DNA of 31,206 nt from an uncultured Bacilli bacterium (GCA_934130175.1 CAKOXP010000017.1:1-31206); one strand, 5' to 3'; counted from the stretch's first letter, positions 1 through 8,562 are shown. The notes: generated from the sequence alone by a model not told the origin. Made by a program: numbers and translations.

Positions 1-23
1 TTATATAAATTATTATAGCAATT

Positions 24-67
24 AAAAAAGTAGATCACATTCTATTTTTGTGTCTACTTTTATTTTA
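24..67 (-). terminator. Rho-independent terminator of the arginase gene
   Basis: The arms AAGTAGA-T-CAC and GTGTCTACTT pair with one bulged base around an A/T-rich loop. A-rich and T-rich tracts lie on both sides, so it can act in either direction. It sits just past the leftward arginase stop codon. Confidence 0.75.
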
Positions 68-76
68 TCAGTTCAA

Positions 77-985
77 TCAATATAATGGTTCCTCTATTTC
101 TTTGTCTTCTAATTCATTAATTTTATTAATTGTTTTAGCAAGTATATTTAAAGCAATTTGTTCTGTTTTTCTTGAAACATCTCTTAGTGGATTTAATTCA
201 ACAATATCATAAGAAGTTACTTTATCAAAATGCTCTATAATATAGTCACATATTTCCATAGCTTCATCAGTATTAATACCATCGAATTCTGGAACGGAAA
301 CTCCAGGAGCAAATTCGGGGTCAATGACATCTAAATCATAACTTATGTGGATACTTCTTGTTTTATATCCAGCAATATCAAAGGCTTTTTTCATAATGTT
401 TTCAACGCCTTCTTTTTTGATATCTTCAGTAGTAAATACAGTAACTCCAGAATACTTTAAGTTTTCAGCTTCAGCTTTATCAAGACTTCTAGCACCAACA
501 ATAACAGCTTTTGCAGGTTGAATAATTTCTCCTCTATGAAATAATCTTAAATCTTCACATTCATATCCAGTAATAGCAGCAAGTGGAAGACCATGAATGT
601 TACCCGTAATAGTTGTTTTGAATGTATTATAATCTCCATGAGCATCTATCCAAATAATACCAACGTCTTCATTTATTTTAGCATCAGCAAGACTTGATGC
701 TATCGCAACAGTATGGTCTCCACCAAGAGTAATTGGAAAATAACCTTGTTTCATCTTATCAACTATTGAATTATATATTTTTTCATTTAATTCATTTATC
801 TCATATCTGTTTTTACTTCTATCAGAAATATTTCTACTTTTGATTATAGAAGGGTCTTGTTGAAATTCAATTATTTCGCCTTTATAAAAACTTCTGATAT
901 CATTTATTAATTGAGTTGGTCCAAGTTTAGCGCCATCTATGTGAACACCTAAATCAGAACCAGCTCCAATAACAACACTTTTCAT
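77..985 (-). CDS. rocF: Arginase / ureohydrolase-family protein
   Basis: This gene encodes a 302-residue protein that most likely hydrolyses L-arginine to ornithine and urea in the cytoplasm. All six expected dinuclear manganese ligands are visible: His91 (GGDHTVA), Asp114, His116 and Asp118 (DAHGD), and Asp217 and Asp219 (SYDLDVIDP). The NIHGLPLA segment after the DAHGD motif is typical of true arginases rather than agmatinases. An ATG 18 bases upstream also keeps the frame, but I chose the ATG at 985 because a GAGGTG ribosome binding site (992-997 on the complement) lies just ahead of it and the protein then starts at the usual place. It is a single-gene leftward unit, divergent from murE, and ends in TGA. 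Agmatinase or formiminoglutamase activity cannot be excluded from sequence alone. Confidence 0.9.
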   Translation of the reverse strand: MKSVVIGAGSDLGVHIDGAKLGPTQLINDIRSFYKGEIIEFQQDPSIIKSRNISDRSKNRYEINELNEKIYNSIVDKMKQGYFPITLGGDHTVAIASSLADAKINEDVGIIWIDAHGDYNTFKTTITGNIHGLPLAAITGYECEDLRLFHRGEIIQPAKAVIVGARSLDKAEAENLKYSGVTVFTTEDIKKEGVENIMKKAFDIAGYKTRSIHISYDLDVIDPEFAPGVSVPEFDGINTDEAMEICDYIIEHFDKVTSYDIVELNPLRDVSRKTEQIALNILAKTINKINELEDKEIEEPLY

Positions 986-1069
986 AAAATTCACCTCGTA
1001 CATTCTTTAATTTAACCTAAAAAACATTTTATATCAACAATAAATCTTTAATTTTACAAGATTTTACGT

Positions 1070-1075
1070 TATAAT
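1070..1075 (+). promoter_or_regulatory. Probable -10 box for the murE-type gene
   Basis: A consensus TATAAT lies 20 bases before the ATG. No convincing -35 hexamer is seen 16-18 bases upstream. The short leader carries only a weak GGGTGAA-like ribosome binding site. Confidence 0.4.
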
Positions 1076-1094
1076 GATAATGGGTGAAGAATAG

Positions 1095-2543
1095 ATGAAA
1101 AAATTATGTGAATTATACGATATTGACTCAGATGTCTTAATAAAAGATATAAAAATTAATTCTAAAGAAGTAGAAAAGAACGATTTGTTTATTTGTACTA
1201 TGGGTGTAACTGCAGATAGACATGATTATATTGATCAAGCAATAGAAAATGGTGCTAGTGCGATTGTAGTTAGCAAGGATATTCCAGAAAAGAGTGTTCC
1301 AATAATTAAAGTTTCTAATACTAATGAAGAATTATCAAAACTATGTCAAAAGTTTTATGATTATCCTAATAAAGAATTAACAATGATAGGAGTAACTGGA
1401 ACAGATGGAAAAACTTCAACAGCAACTATAATTCAAACTTTAATAGGTAAAGATAATTGTGGTTACATTGGTACGAATGGTCGTTCATGGAAAGAGAAGG
1501 TTTGTGATGATAATCCAAATACTACCCCTGATGAAACTCGTCTATATAAATTTTTAAGAGATTTTAAAGATGATGGTTGTAACTTTGCCGTTATGGAAGC
1601 AAGTAGTGAAGCATTTTTTAGGAAAAGACTTGAAAATTTAGAATATGATATTAGTGTTTATACAAATATTACTAGTGAACACTTAAATATTCATGGTAGT
1701 TTTGAAAATTATATAGATTGTAAGAAGGAGTTATTTAGAAGAACTAAAAAAGATGGATTTTGTATTTTAAATAGTGATGATAAATATTGTGATGAAATAA
1801 TATCATCTTGTAATGGAAAGGTTTTAACTTATGGAAAAAATTCTGATAATGATCTTCAAATAGTAAAATTTTCAGTTTTTCCACATAAAACTTTAATTAC
1901 ATGGAAGTATGATAATCAAATATATGATGTAGAAAGTCCATTAGTTGGAGATTTCAACGTATATAATTTATCAGCAGGACTTCTTGCTGTTCTTGCTTTA
2001 GGATTTGATATTAATGATTTAATTAAGAATATTTCTAAAATAAAAGTTGATGGGCGTCTAGAACTTTTAGATACACATACACCATATTATGTAATGGTTG
2101 ATTATGCTCATACTCCAAATGGTATTACTAATTTACTTAACTTTGTTCATACTTTAGATATTAATAAATCAATTGTAGTAATTGGTCAAGCAGGTGAAAG
2201 AGATTATTTAAAAAGACCAAAAGTTGGAAATGCAGTTGTTAATAATGCTAGTTATGCAATATTTACTTACGAAGATCCTAGAAGTGAGGATCCTAAAGAT
2301 ATTTGTAATGATATAATTAGTGAGTTAAAAGATACTCATGATAATTATGAAATAGTAATTGATAGACATGAAGCAATTGAAAAAGCAATTATGATGGCAA
2401 AAGAAAAAGATATGGTGCTTGTTTTAGGAAAGGGTAATGAAACATATCAAAAATTAAAAGATGGTACAATATATTTCAATGATATTGAAGAATGTTTGAA
2501 AGCAGTAGAAAAAAGAAAAGAACAAGAAAAAATTAGTGTCTAA
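1095..2543 (+). CDS. murE: UDP-N-acetylmuramoyl-tripeptide synthetase (MurE family)
   Basis: This cytoplasmic Mur ligase of 482 residues adds the third amino acid of the peptidoglycan stem peptide, using ATP. The N-terminal MurE domain (NSKEVEKNDLF, about residues 22-32) precedes the ATP-binding loop GVTGTDGKTST (Lys106). The central domain has TNITSEHLNIHGS followed by the Lys pair of CKKELF, where the family carries a carbamylated lysine. The C-terminal domain has DYAHTPNG, GERDYLKRP and EDPRSEDP (Glu393-Arg396). The last motif replaces the classical DNPR signature of meso-diaminopimelate ligases; its Arg is kept but the first two residues differ, so substrate choice (mDAP or another diamino acid) is uncertain. 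It stands as its own unit and ends at a terminator shared with the converging gene. Confidence 0.9.
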   Translation: MKKLCELYDIDSDVLIKDIKINSKEVEKNDLFICTMGVTADRHDYIDQAIENGASAIVVSKDIPEKSVPIIKVSNTNEELSKLCQKFYDYPNKELTMIGVTGTDGKTSTATIIQTLIGKDNCGYIGTNGRSWKEKVCDDNPNTTPDETRLYKFLRDFKDDGCNFAVMEASSEAFFRKRLENLEYDISVYTNITSEHLNIHGSFENYIDCKKELFRRTKKDGFCILNSDDKYCDEIISSCNGKVLTYGKNSDNDLQIVKFSVFPHKTLITWKYDNQIYDVESPLVGDFNVYNLSAGLLAVLALGFDINDLIKNISKIKVDGRLELLDTHTPYYVMVDYAHTPNGITNLLNFVHTLDINKSIVVIGQAGERDYLKRPKVGNAVVNNASYAIFTYEDPRSEDPKDICNDIISELKDTHDNYEIVIDRHEAIEKAIMMAKEKDMVLVLGKGNETYQKLKDGTIYFNDIEECLKAVEKRKEQEKISV

Positions 2544-2547
2544 AAAT

Positions 2548-2590
2548 AAAAACAACATTTGGAATAAAATCTATTTGTTGTTTTTTACTT
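2548..2590. terminator. Shared bidirectional terminator between converging genes
   Basis: A ten-base-pair stem (AAAAACAACA with TGTTGTTTTT, 2548-2557 and 2576-2585) has an 18-base loop and A/T tracts on both flanks. The right arm lies inside the last codons of the leftward gene, so one element probably ends both transcripts. Confidence 0.7.
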
Positions 2591-3482
2591 TTTTAGCATT
2601 TTTTTCAGCAATGTTTTTTTCTCTTGCGATGGTTTCTATGGAATTTACTATCATGTTAAGACTAATAGATGATTTCTCCTTTATAGCATTTAAGCTATTA
2701 TTATTTAAGATTCTGTCATAGAAATTTTTTATTATAAAACTTATTTCATTAGTATTTAACATATATAGATTAGCTTTTATACAGTCTATTGTAAAGCCAA
2801 GTTCTATTTTTGAACTATTTCTTTTTAGGCATTCATCACTAAAATTTAAACAAACATTAATTGATTCATCAAAATTTTTGAGACAAACATCTTCATATAC
2901 ACTATCAATTAATTCTTGATTATGTCCAAACAACAAACAAGTGTTTCTACCGTTTATAGAGATATTATCATCATCAATAACTTCAATTTCCTTATTTGTA
3001 AATTTAATTTCATTCAATCTTTGAATAGATTTTTTTCTTTTTATTTTGCTTTTTGTTGTATTTATAGTATTTTTTGTAAGTTTAATTAAGAGTTTAGAAT
3101 AATCTATTTCAGCTTGTGTTGTTATGGTATTTATGTCTTCTTCTTCAGCGATGAAATAGTTTTTAGAAGTTGATTTAAATGGATATTTATATGCTAGAAA
3201 AAGAAGATAATTTATAGTTCTATCAGCTAATTTTTCTTTTACATCATCACTGTAGTTAGATATTGATAACAATAATTCATATCTATCTATAATAGCATCA
3301 AGATTCTTTCTAGTTACTTCAAGTTTATCATATATGCTATTTTCCTCTTCAATGGTAAGTTTTAAATATTGAGCCTTAGTATCGTCATCTAATTGATTAT
3401 TCATATAGACATTATAAATGCAGTTTGTTATAACTATTAATCTCTTTAAATCATTATTATTGATTTCCTTTTTATACTTCAT
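2571..3482 (-). CDS. Uncharacterised helical protein, 303 residues
   Basis: I do not recognise this family. The product is charged, rich in Asn, Lys, Ile and Glu, and looks largely alpha-helical, with no signal peptide or membrane segment. A basic stretch (KSKIKRKKSIQRL, about residues 144-156) lies near the middle. The start is supported by an AGGTGAT ribosome binding site (3486-3492 on the complement) just before the ATG. It runs convergently with murE and divergently from the GNAT gene, with its own promoter-like sequence, so it is probably transcribed alone. Base composition matches its neighbours and gives no sign of recent transfer. The long intact frame and good initiation signals support a real gene; no function is assigned. 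Confidence 0.8.
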   Translation of the reverse strand: MKYKKEINNNDLKRLIVITNCIYNVYMNNQLDDDTKAQYLKLTIEEENSIYDKLEVTRKNLDAIIDRYELLLSISNYSDDVKEKLADRTINYLLFLAYKYPFKSTSKNYFIAEEEDINTITTQAEIDYSKLLIKLTKNTINTTKSKIKRKKSIQRLNEIKFTNKEIEVIDDDNISINGRNTCLLFGHNQELIDSVYEDVCLKNFDESINVCLNFSDECLKRNSSKIELGFTIDCIKANLYMLNTNEISFIIKNFYDRILNNNSLNAIKEKSSISLNMIVNSIETIAREKNIAEKNAKKVKNNK

Positions 3483-3507
3483 AATATCACCTACATAATT
3501 GTCTGTT

Positions 3508-3536
3508 ATTATATCACCAATTCTTATATTTGAAAA
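3508..3536 (-). promoter_or_regulatory. Probable promoter of the leftward unknown gene
   Basis: On the complement, TTTTCA (3531-3536) and a perfect TATAAT (3508-3513) are separated by 17 bases, 26 bases upstream of the ATG. The -35 match is four of six. Confidence 0.45.
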
Positions 3537-3545
3537 GAAAATTTA

Positions 3546-3574
3546 TTGCTTTAAGCTTAAAATTATGTTAGACT
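3546..3574 (+). promoter_or_regulatory. Possible promoter of the GNAT/radical SAM pair
   Basis: TTGCTT and TAGACT are separated by 17 bases, with TG one base ahead of the -10 box (extended -10). Both hexamers match consensus at four of six positions, so this is tentative. Confidence 0.35.
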
Positions 3575-3602
3575 ATTCAAGTGATTTGAAAGGACTGATT
3601 TT

Positions 3603-4127
3603 ATGAGACAAATATTTGACAGTGATAGAATTAAACTAATAACAACACCAGAAGATAAAACAAGATTAGAAGTAGTAAGTATAATGAATGGAAATGACAC
3701 TGACATAAGATCTATTTTTTACGAACGTTATGATAGACTTGATACAGCTGAATTTATTTCAAAAATAGAACTTAATGAGAAAGAAACTATAGGATTTTTA
3801 AATTTAGTAGATGAAAATTTAGATAAGACTTTATTTTTAGATATAGCAATATTAAAACAATTTTGTAATCAAGGTCTTGCTAAAAGGGCAATTATTTCTT
3901 TACTTGACAGTGATTATTCAAATAAGTATCTAGTAGCTGATACATCTAAAGAAAATATTAGTGCTAATAGATGTTTTAGTTTTTTTGGAGAACCTTTTTA
4001 TGAAACAGAAGATAGATCATATTATTTCTTAGGAGGAAGAACATCTTACACTGATTTTATAAATAATGAAGATTATGATAAGATAAAAACTAGACAAAAA
4101 GTAAAATCAATCTATGATAAAAGATAA
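3603..4127 (+). CDS. GNAT-family N-acetyltransferase
   Basis: This 174-residue cytoplasmic protein has the outline of a GCN5-related acetyltransferase, which transfers an acetyl group from acetyl-CoA to an amine. The central strands (ETIGFLNLVDE, then LFLDIAILKQF) lead into QFCNQGLAKRAI, which fits the acetyl-CoA-binding Q-x-x-x-G-x-A turn. It is followed by KYLVADTSKENISANRCFSFFGE, the usual strand-and-helix with an Asn before the last helix. The ribosome binding site is AAAGGA, eight bases before the ATG. The radical SAM gene begins 16 bases after the stop, so the two are probably co-transcribed. The substrate cannot be told from sequence: ribosomal protein, antibiotic and small-molecule acetylation are all possible. 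Confidence 0.75.
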   Translation: MRQIFDSDRIKLITTPEDKTRLEVVSIMNGNDTDIRSIFYERYDRLDTAEFISKIELNEKETIGFLNLVDENLDKTLFLDIAILKQFCNQGLAKRAIISLLDSDYSNKYLVADTSKENISANRCFSFFGEPFYETEDRSYYFLGGRTSYTDFINNEDYDKIKTRQKVKSIYDKR

Positions 4128-4143
4128 ATGTCTAGGTGGTAAT

Positions 4144-5028
4144 ATGAATATATTAAGAAAATGTAGTTTATGTCCAAGAAATTGTTGTGTTGATAGATAT
4201 AAAAACCTTGGTTATTGCAAGGCAAATTCAAAAATCAAGGTCTCTTTAGTGTCCACTCATATGTATGAAGAACCATTTATTTCTGGGGTTATGGGTAGTG
4301 GTACAATCTTTTTTACAAATTGTAATTTAGGTTGTATTTTTTGTCAGAATAAAAAAATAAGAGATGGTTATGGAAAAGAAATTTCTATTAAAAGATTTAA
4401 AGAGATTCTTTTAGAACAACAAAAAAGAAATCTTCATAATATTAATTTAGTTACTCCTACACACTATGTACCATTAATAAGAAAGGGAATATTAAAAGCA
4501 AAAAAAGAAGGACTAACTATTCCTATAGTCTATAATACTAGCAGTTATGAAAATGTTGAAACCATAAAGATGATGGATTCTTTAGTAGATATTTATCTTG
4601 CTGATTTAAAATATTTTGATGATAAATACGCTTTAAAATATTCTAATTGTAAAAATTATTTTAAATATGCCAGTAGTGCTATAGAAGAAATGTATAAACA
4701 AGTAGGTAAGCCAGTAATAGATGATGGTATTTTAAAAAAGGGGTTAGTAGTTAGGATTTTATTACTCCCAGGATTAAAAGAGGATGCTAAAAAAATAATT
4801 AAATATTTATATGATACCTATAAGGATAATATTTATATAAGCATTATGAATCAGTATACGCCTATTGAAAAATATATTTATGAAGAATTAAATCATAAAG
4901 TTTTAGAAGAAGAATATGATGACGTGGTTAATTATGCTTGTGATTTGGGGCTAGTTAATGCTTTTATTCAAGAAGGAGATACTCAAGATGAAAGTTTTAT
5001 TCCAGATTTTAATCTAGATAATATTTAA
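4144..5028 (+). CDS. PflX-type radical SAM protein (COG1313-like)
   Basis: This 294-residue protein carries the radical SAM cluster motif C-x3-C-x2-C at Cys60, Cys64 and Cys67 (CNLGCIFCQN). Those cysteines bind a [4Fe-4S] cluster that cleaves S-adenosylmethionine. An N-terminal cysteine-rich part (Cys7, Cys10, Cys14/15, Cys25; CSLCPRNCCVDR) and the segments GSGTIFF and NINLVTPTHYVP are typical of the PflX group, relatives of pyruvate formate-lyase activase. The substrate of that group is poorly defined. An earlier in-frame ATG at 4114 lies inside the upstream gene; I chose 4144 because AGGTGG (4134-4139) precedes it at good spacing. No pyruvate formate-lyase gene is present in the window. Confidence 0.85.
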   Translation: MNILRKCSLCPRNCCVDRYKNLGYCKANSKIKVSLVSTHMYEEPFISGVMGSGTIFFTNCNLGCIFCQNKKIRDGYGKEISIKRFKEILLEQQKRNLHNINLVTPTHYVPLIRKGILKAKKEGLTIPIVYNTSSYENVETIKMMDSLVDIYLADLKYFDDKYALKYSNCKNYFKYASSAIEEMYKQVGKPVIDDGILKKGLVVRILLLPGLKEDAKKIIKYLYDTYKDNIYISIMNQYTPIEKYIYEELNHKVLEEEYDDVVNYACDLGLVNAFIQEGDTQDESFIPDFNLDNI

Positions 5029-5037
5029 AAATATTAT

Positions 5038-5064
5038 TTAGCAATCACACTTGACAAGTGCTAA
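5038..5064 (+). promoter_or_regulatory. CIRCE operator (HrcA binding site) of htpG
   Basis: TTAGCAATC, nine bases, then AAGTGCTAA: the exact 9-9-9 layout of the CIRCE element, with one mismatch to consensus in each arm (consensus TTAGCACTC/GAGTGCTAA). CIRCE is bound by the heat-shock repressor HrcA in Bacillota. The -35 box of the htpG promoter lies inside it. Confidence 0.9.
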
Positions 5065-5079
5065 TTATGGTGTTAGTAT
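5051..5079 (+). promoter_or_regulatory. htpG promoter overlapping CIRCE
   Basis: A perfect -35 TTGACA (5051-5056) is followed after 17 bases by TAGTAT (5074-5079), with TG one base upstream as in extended -10 promoters. The -35 box falls across the CIRCE spacer and right arm, so repressor binding would block polymerase directly. Confidence 0.75.
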
Positions 5080-5123
5080 TTAATTGTTAGGGATATTTGT
5101 CTAACAGAAAGAGTGACGCAAAA

Positions 5124-7007
5124 ATGAAGAAAAAACAATTTAAAGCAGAATCTAAGAAACTATTAGATCTTATGATTAATTCAATTTACACAAATAAAGA
5201 AATATTTTTAAGAGAATTAATTTCTAATGCTAGTGATGCGATAGATAAATTGTATTATCGTTCATTAACTGATAGAAAAGTTAAATTGAAAAAAGAAGAT
5301 TTTAAGATTAACTTAGGTTTTAATAAAGATGAAAGAACAATAACTATTACTGATAATGGTATTGGTATGAATGAAGAAGAACTTGAAAAAAATCTTGGTA
5401 CAATAGCAGAGTCAGGTACAGAAATGTTTAGACTTGAAAATGAAAAGAAAAAAGATATTGATGTTATTGGACAGTTTGGTGTAGGATTTTATTCTGCCTT
5501 TATGGTAGCTAAAGAAATTGAAGTTATTAGTAAGAAGTATGATGAAGATAAGGCTCATATTTGGAAGAGTGATGGAGCAGATGGTTATACTATTACAGAA
5601 GCTGATTATGATAGCTATGGAACAAAAATCATCTTACATTTAAAAGATGATACTGAAGAAATTAATTATAGTGAGTATTTAGATCAATATAAATTAGAAA
5701 CACTAGTAAAAAAATATTCTAATTATATTACTTATCCAATTATAATGATGAAGAAAACTTCTAAATTAAAAGCCGGTACAAAAGATGAGTATGAAGATGT
5801 TTTTGAAGAAGAAACTCTAAATAGTATGGTTCCAATTTGGAAGAAGAATAAGAATGAAGTAAGTGATGATGATTATAATCATTTCTATACCGATACTTAT
5901 CATGATTATGAAGATCCAGCTAGAGTAATAACATCATCTGTAGAAGGTATGACAAGCTATAAATCACTTATGTTTATACCAAATCATGCTGCCTATGATT
6001 ATTACACAAAAGAATATGAAAAAGGACTTGCTTTATATTCAAATGGAGTACTAATCATGGAAAAATGTGAAAAATTATTACCTGATTATTTTAGTTTTGT
6101 AAAAGGATTAGTAGACAGTGAAGATATAAGTCTAAATATTTCAAGAGAAACTTTACAAGAAGATCATCAAGTAGAGTTAATTGCTAAGAGTATTGAGAAA
6201 AAAATAAAAAAAGAATTAGAAGAAATGTTAAAAGAAGATAGAGAAAAATATGATAATTTCTTCAAAAACTTTGGAATGCAATTAAAGTTTGGTGTTTATA
6301 ATAATTTTGGAATGAATAAAGATGTTTTAAAAGATTTAATTATGTTTTATTCATCAACTGAAGAAAAATTAGTAACATTAAAAGAATATGTTTCTCGTAT
6401 GAAAGATGCTCAAGACAAGATTTACTATGCATGTGGTGAAAGTATTTCTAAGATTAATACTCTTCCTCAAGTTGAATCAATCAAAGATAAGGGTTATGAA
6501 ATCCTATATTTAACTGAATATGTAGATGAATTCTGTCTTCAAGTATTAATGGAATATGAAGGTAAAAAGTTTGCTAATATCTGTAGTGAAGATGTTAATG
6601 TTGATAGTGAAGAAGAGAAAAAAGAATTAGAAGAAAAGAACAAAAACAATAGTGAAATGTTTAAAGAAATGTTAGGTTTCTTAAAAGATGATATAAAAGA
6701 AGTTCGTTATACTAATAAACTTAAAAATCATCCAGTATGTTTATCTACTAAAGGAAATGTATCTGTAGAAATGGAAAAAGTAATAAATGCTATGCCTACG
6801 GATGAAAAAATCTCTTCTGAAAAGATATTAGAAATTAATGAAAATCATCCTATTGCTGAAAAGTTAGAAAAACTATATAAGGATGATAAAGAGTTACTAG
6901 AAAAATATACAAAGATATTATATGCAGAAGCAAGACTTATTGAAGGCCTACCTGTTGAAAACCAAGCTGAAATATCAGAACTTATTTGTGATAGTTTAGC
7001 TCAATAA
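5124..7007 (+). CDS. htpG: HtpG, bacterial Hsp90 chaperone
   Basis: This is a 627-residue ATP-dependent cytosolic chaperone, the normal length for the family. The N-terminal ATPase domain shows ELISNASDAIDKL (Glu31 catalytic, Asn35 magnesium-binding), DNGIGM (Asp77), GTIAESGT and GQFGVGFYSAF. The middle domain has the conserved LNISRETLQ loop with its Arg. The C-terminal dimerisation region is complete. A TTG at 5097 would add nine residues, but the ATG at 5124 gives the family's normal opening (KKKQFKAESKKLLDLM) and has GAGTG upstream. Control by HrcA through CIRCE is indicated, which makes it a class I heat-shock gene here; in Bacillus subtilis htpG is not in the CIRCE regulon. It is transcribed alone and followed by a strong terminator. 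Confidence 0.97.
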   Translation: MKKKQFKAESKKLLDLMINSIYTNKEIFLRELISNASDAIDKLYYRSLTDRKVKLKKEDFKINLGFNKDERTITITDNGIGMNEEELEKNLGTIAESGTEMFRLENEKKKDIDVIGQFGVGFYSAFMVAKEIEVISKKYDEDKAHIWKSDGADGYTITEADYDSYGTKIILHLKDDTEEINYSEYLDQYKLETLVKKYSNYITYPIIMMKKTSKLKAGTKDEYEDVFEEETLNSMVPIWKKNKNEVSDDDYNHFYTDTYHDYEDPARVITSSVEGMTSYKSLMFIPNHAAYDYYTKEYEKGLALYSNGVLIMEKCEKLLPDYFSFVKGLVDSEDISLNISRETLQEDHQVELIAKSIEKKIKKELEEMLKEDREKYDNFFKNFGMQLKFGVYNNFGMNKDVLKDLIMFYSSTEEKLVTLKEYVSRMKDAQDKIYYACGESISKINTLPQVESIKDKGYEILYLTEYVDEFCLQVLMEYEGKKFANICSEDVNVDSEEEKKELEEKNKNNSEMFKEMLGFLKDDIKEVRYTNKLKNHPVCLSTKGNVSVEMEKVINAMPTDEKISSEKILEINENHPIAEKLEKLYKDDKELLEKYTKILYAEARLIEGLPVENQAEISELICDSLAQ

Positions 7008-7013
7008 TATTTG

Positions 7014-7049
7014 AGATTGACATTAATATTTGTCAATCTATTTTTTTTG
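7014..7049 (+). terminator. htpG terminator
   Basis: A nine-base-pair stem, AGATTGACA with TGTCAATCT, has an eight-base loop and is followed by A and eight or more T. Confidence 0.9.
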
Positions 7050-7078
7050 TTGTTAAAATTGTTAATTTAGTTTATTAT
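7050..7078 (+). promoter_or_regulatory. Probable promoter of the TasA-like gene
   Basis: TTGTTA and TATTAT are 17 bases apart. The -35 box begins at the end of the htpG terminator's T tract. Confidence 0.45.
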
Positions 7079-7103
7079 TAATAATAGGTTAGGTGATTTC
7101 ATT

Positions 7104-8561
7104 ATGGAATTTATTAAAAAATATAAAAAAATCTTGTTGGCTATAATTTTAACTTTCATTTTAATTCTTAGTTGTTCATTTGCATGGTTTAAATTGAATA
7201 AAACTTCTACAGTAGTTAATAAAATTAAGGCTGGAAATTTAGAATTGGTGCTTGACGATACAACAACTGACGGTATTTTATTAGAAAAAGCAATCCCTCT
7301 TTCTGAAACAAATGGTAAGAAAACAGTACAATACACTTTTACTTTGGAAAACAAAGGATCAACAGCAGCAAATTATACAATATATTTAGATGATATTCCT
7401 TTAAATGACAATGAAATAAGAATGCAAGATAAATATGTTAGATATAGGCTATTAAAAAATAACGTGTTACAAACAAAAAGTGGTATTTATGAGGTGAAAT
7501 TAGATGAACAACGTTATGTTATAACATTTGACGAGAATAAGCATAAAGTAGTGAATATTACTGATTATAACAATAATAGTGTGTCAGGATTTGATACTTA
7601 TTTAAATAGCAAACTAACTGATGAATCATCATTAGATGATTTGATTAATATACTAAAAGATACATATGGACAAACTTTAAAGTATTCAACTGAATCAACA
7701 GAAGAATCTAAACTAGTATCAACGATGGGAACTAATCCAGAAAGAATTTTAGAAACTGGTGCAATAAATTCTAAAGAAAAAAACTCGTATACTTTACAAA
7801 TATGGATTGATAAAGATGCCACCAATGATGTTATGGGAACAATTTTTAATGCAAAATTACGTGTTGAGGCTGTTCAAAAAGCATCAGCACCAACATTGAA
7901 TCCGAATATAGTTGGTATCTTTAACTATAAAGAAGATACATGTGTAAATGGAAAAGAAGATACATGTGTCATTAATAATTGTTTGGTGGATAAAGAAGAA
8001 TGTAGTCCTGGAACTATTATTAATTATAGGGTTTCGGATACGGAAACAATAGGATTTAATGTTTTACACGAGGATAAAGATACTATTACATTACAGGCAA
8101 TGACAGAGCTTATTCCTTCCGTTGCATGGCATACAGGTTTTTATACAACGACTGAAGGCCCTAAGGAGGCTTTAGCTAAATTAGATAATTATACAAACAC
8201 TTGGAGTAATGTTATAAAACAAACATTTACGCTTGGAACAACAACTTTCTTAGAAAATCCTTATACTGGATGTGACAATTCTAGTTATACCTGTGATACT
8301 AATTATTATACGATGGATGAACAAACTATTAATGCAAGAATGATTACAGTTCAAGAGGCCAAAAAAATCGGATGTTCAAAATCTACTGAATCATGTCCAA
8401 AGTGGGCATATAATATGAATAGCTTTTATTGGACAATGAATGCTGATAGTGTAAATGATGGTTTTGCAATTTATATTTCTAGGGGTGGTTTTTATCAAAT
8501 AAATTCTTCATCTACTTCTATAGGTATAAGACCAGTAGTTACTATCAAAAAGTATTTATAA
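7104..8561 (+). CDS. TasA/camelysin-like exported protein with C-terminal surface domain
   Basis: This 485-residue exported protein starts with a basic stretch and a hydrophobic helix (about residues 9-27) ending SFAWF, the type of signal used by SipW-processed TasA/camelysin proteins. The next part (AGNLELVLDD, then YTFTLENKGSTAANYTIYLDDI) is clearly paralogous to the protein at 24317-24907. From about residue 268 a second, cysteine-containing domain follows, with KEDTC occurring twice and an end reading SIGIRPVVTIKKYL. Together with FYWTMNA and FAIYISRGGFY this recalls the C-type-lectin/FGE-like or DUF6273 folds of gut bacterial surface proteins; that assignment is inference. AGGTGA precedes the ATG by seven bases. 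It has its own promoter and terminator. TasA forms biofilm fibres in Bacillus, but neither fibre formation nor ligand binding is shown here. Confidence 0.75.
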   Translation: MEFIKKYKKILLAIILTFILILSCSFAWFKLNKTSTVVNKIKAGNLELVLDDTTTDGILLEKAIPLSETNGKKTVQYTFTLENKGSTAANYTIYLDDIPLNDNEIRMQDKYVRYRLLKNNVLQTKSGIYEVKLDEQRYVITFDENKHKVVNITDYNNNSVSGFDTYLNSKLTDESSLDDLINILKDTYGQTLKYSTESTEESKLVSTMGTNPERILETGAINSKEKNSYTLQIWIDKDATNDVMGTIFNAKLRVEAVQKASAPTLNPNIVGIFNYKEDTCVNGKEDTCVINNCLVDKEECSPGTIINYRVSDTETIGFNVLHEDKDTITLQAMTELIPSVAWHTGFYTTTEGPKEALAKLDNYTNTWSNVIKQTFTLGTTTFLENPYTGCDNSSYTCDTNYYTMDEQTINARMITVQEAKKIGCSKSTESCPKWAYNMNSFYWTMNADSVNDGFAIYISRGGFYQINSSSTSIGIRPVVTIKKYL

Positions 8562-8562
8562 G

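Noticed and set aside
2536..2721. A rightward 61-codon frame with a membrane-helix-like translation
   Set aside because: It runs antisense through the shared terminator and the C-terminal codons of the leftward 303-residue gene, which has better initiation signals. Its hydrophobicity is a by-product of A-rich coding on the other strand.
5097..5123. TTG start extending HtpG by nine residues
   Set aside because: The extra residues are absent from the usual family N-terminus, and the ATG at 5124 has its own purine-rich site.
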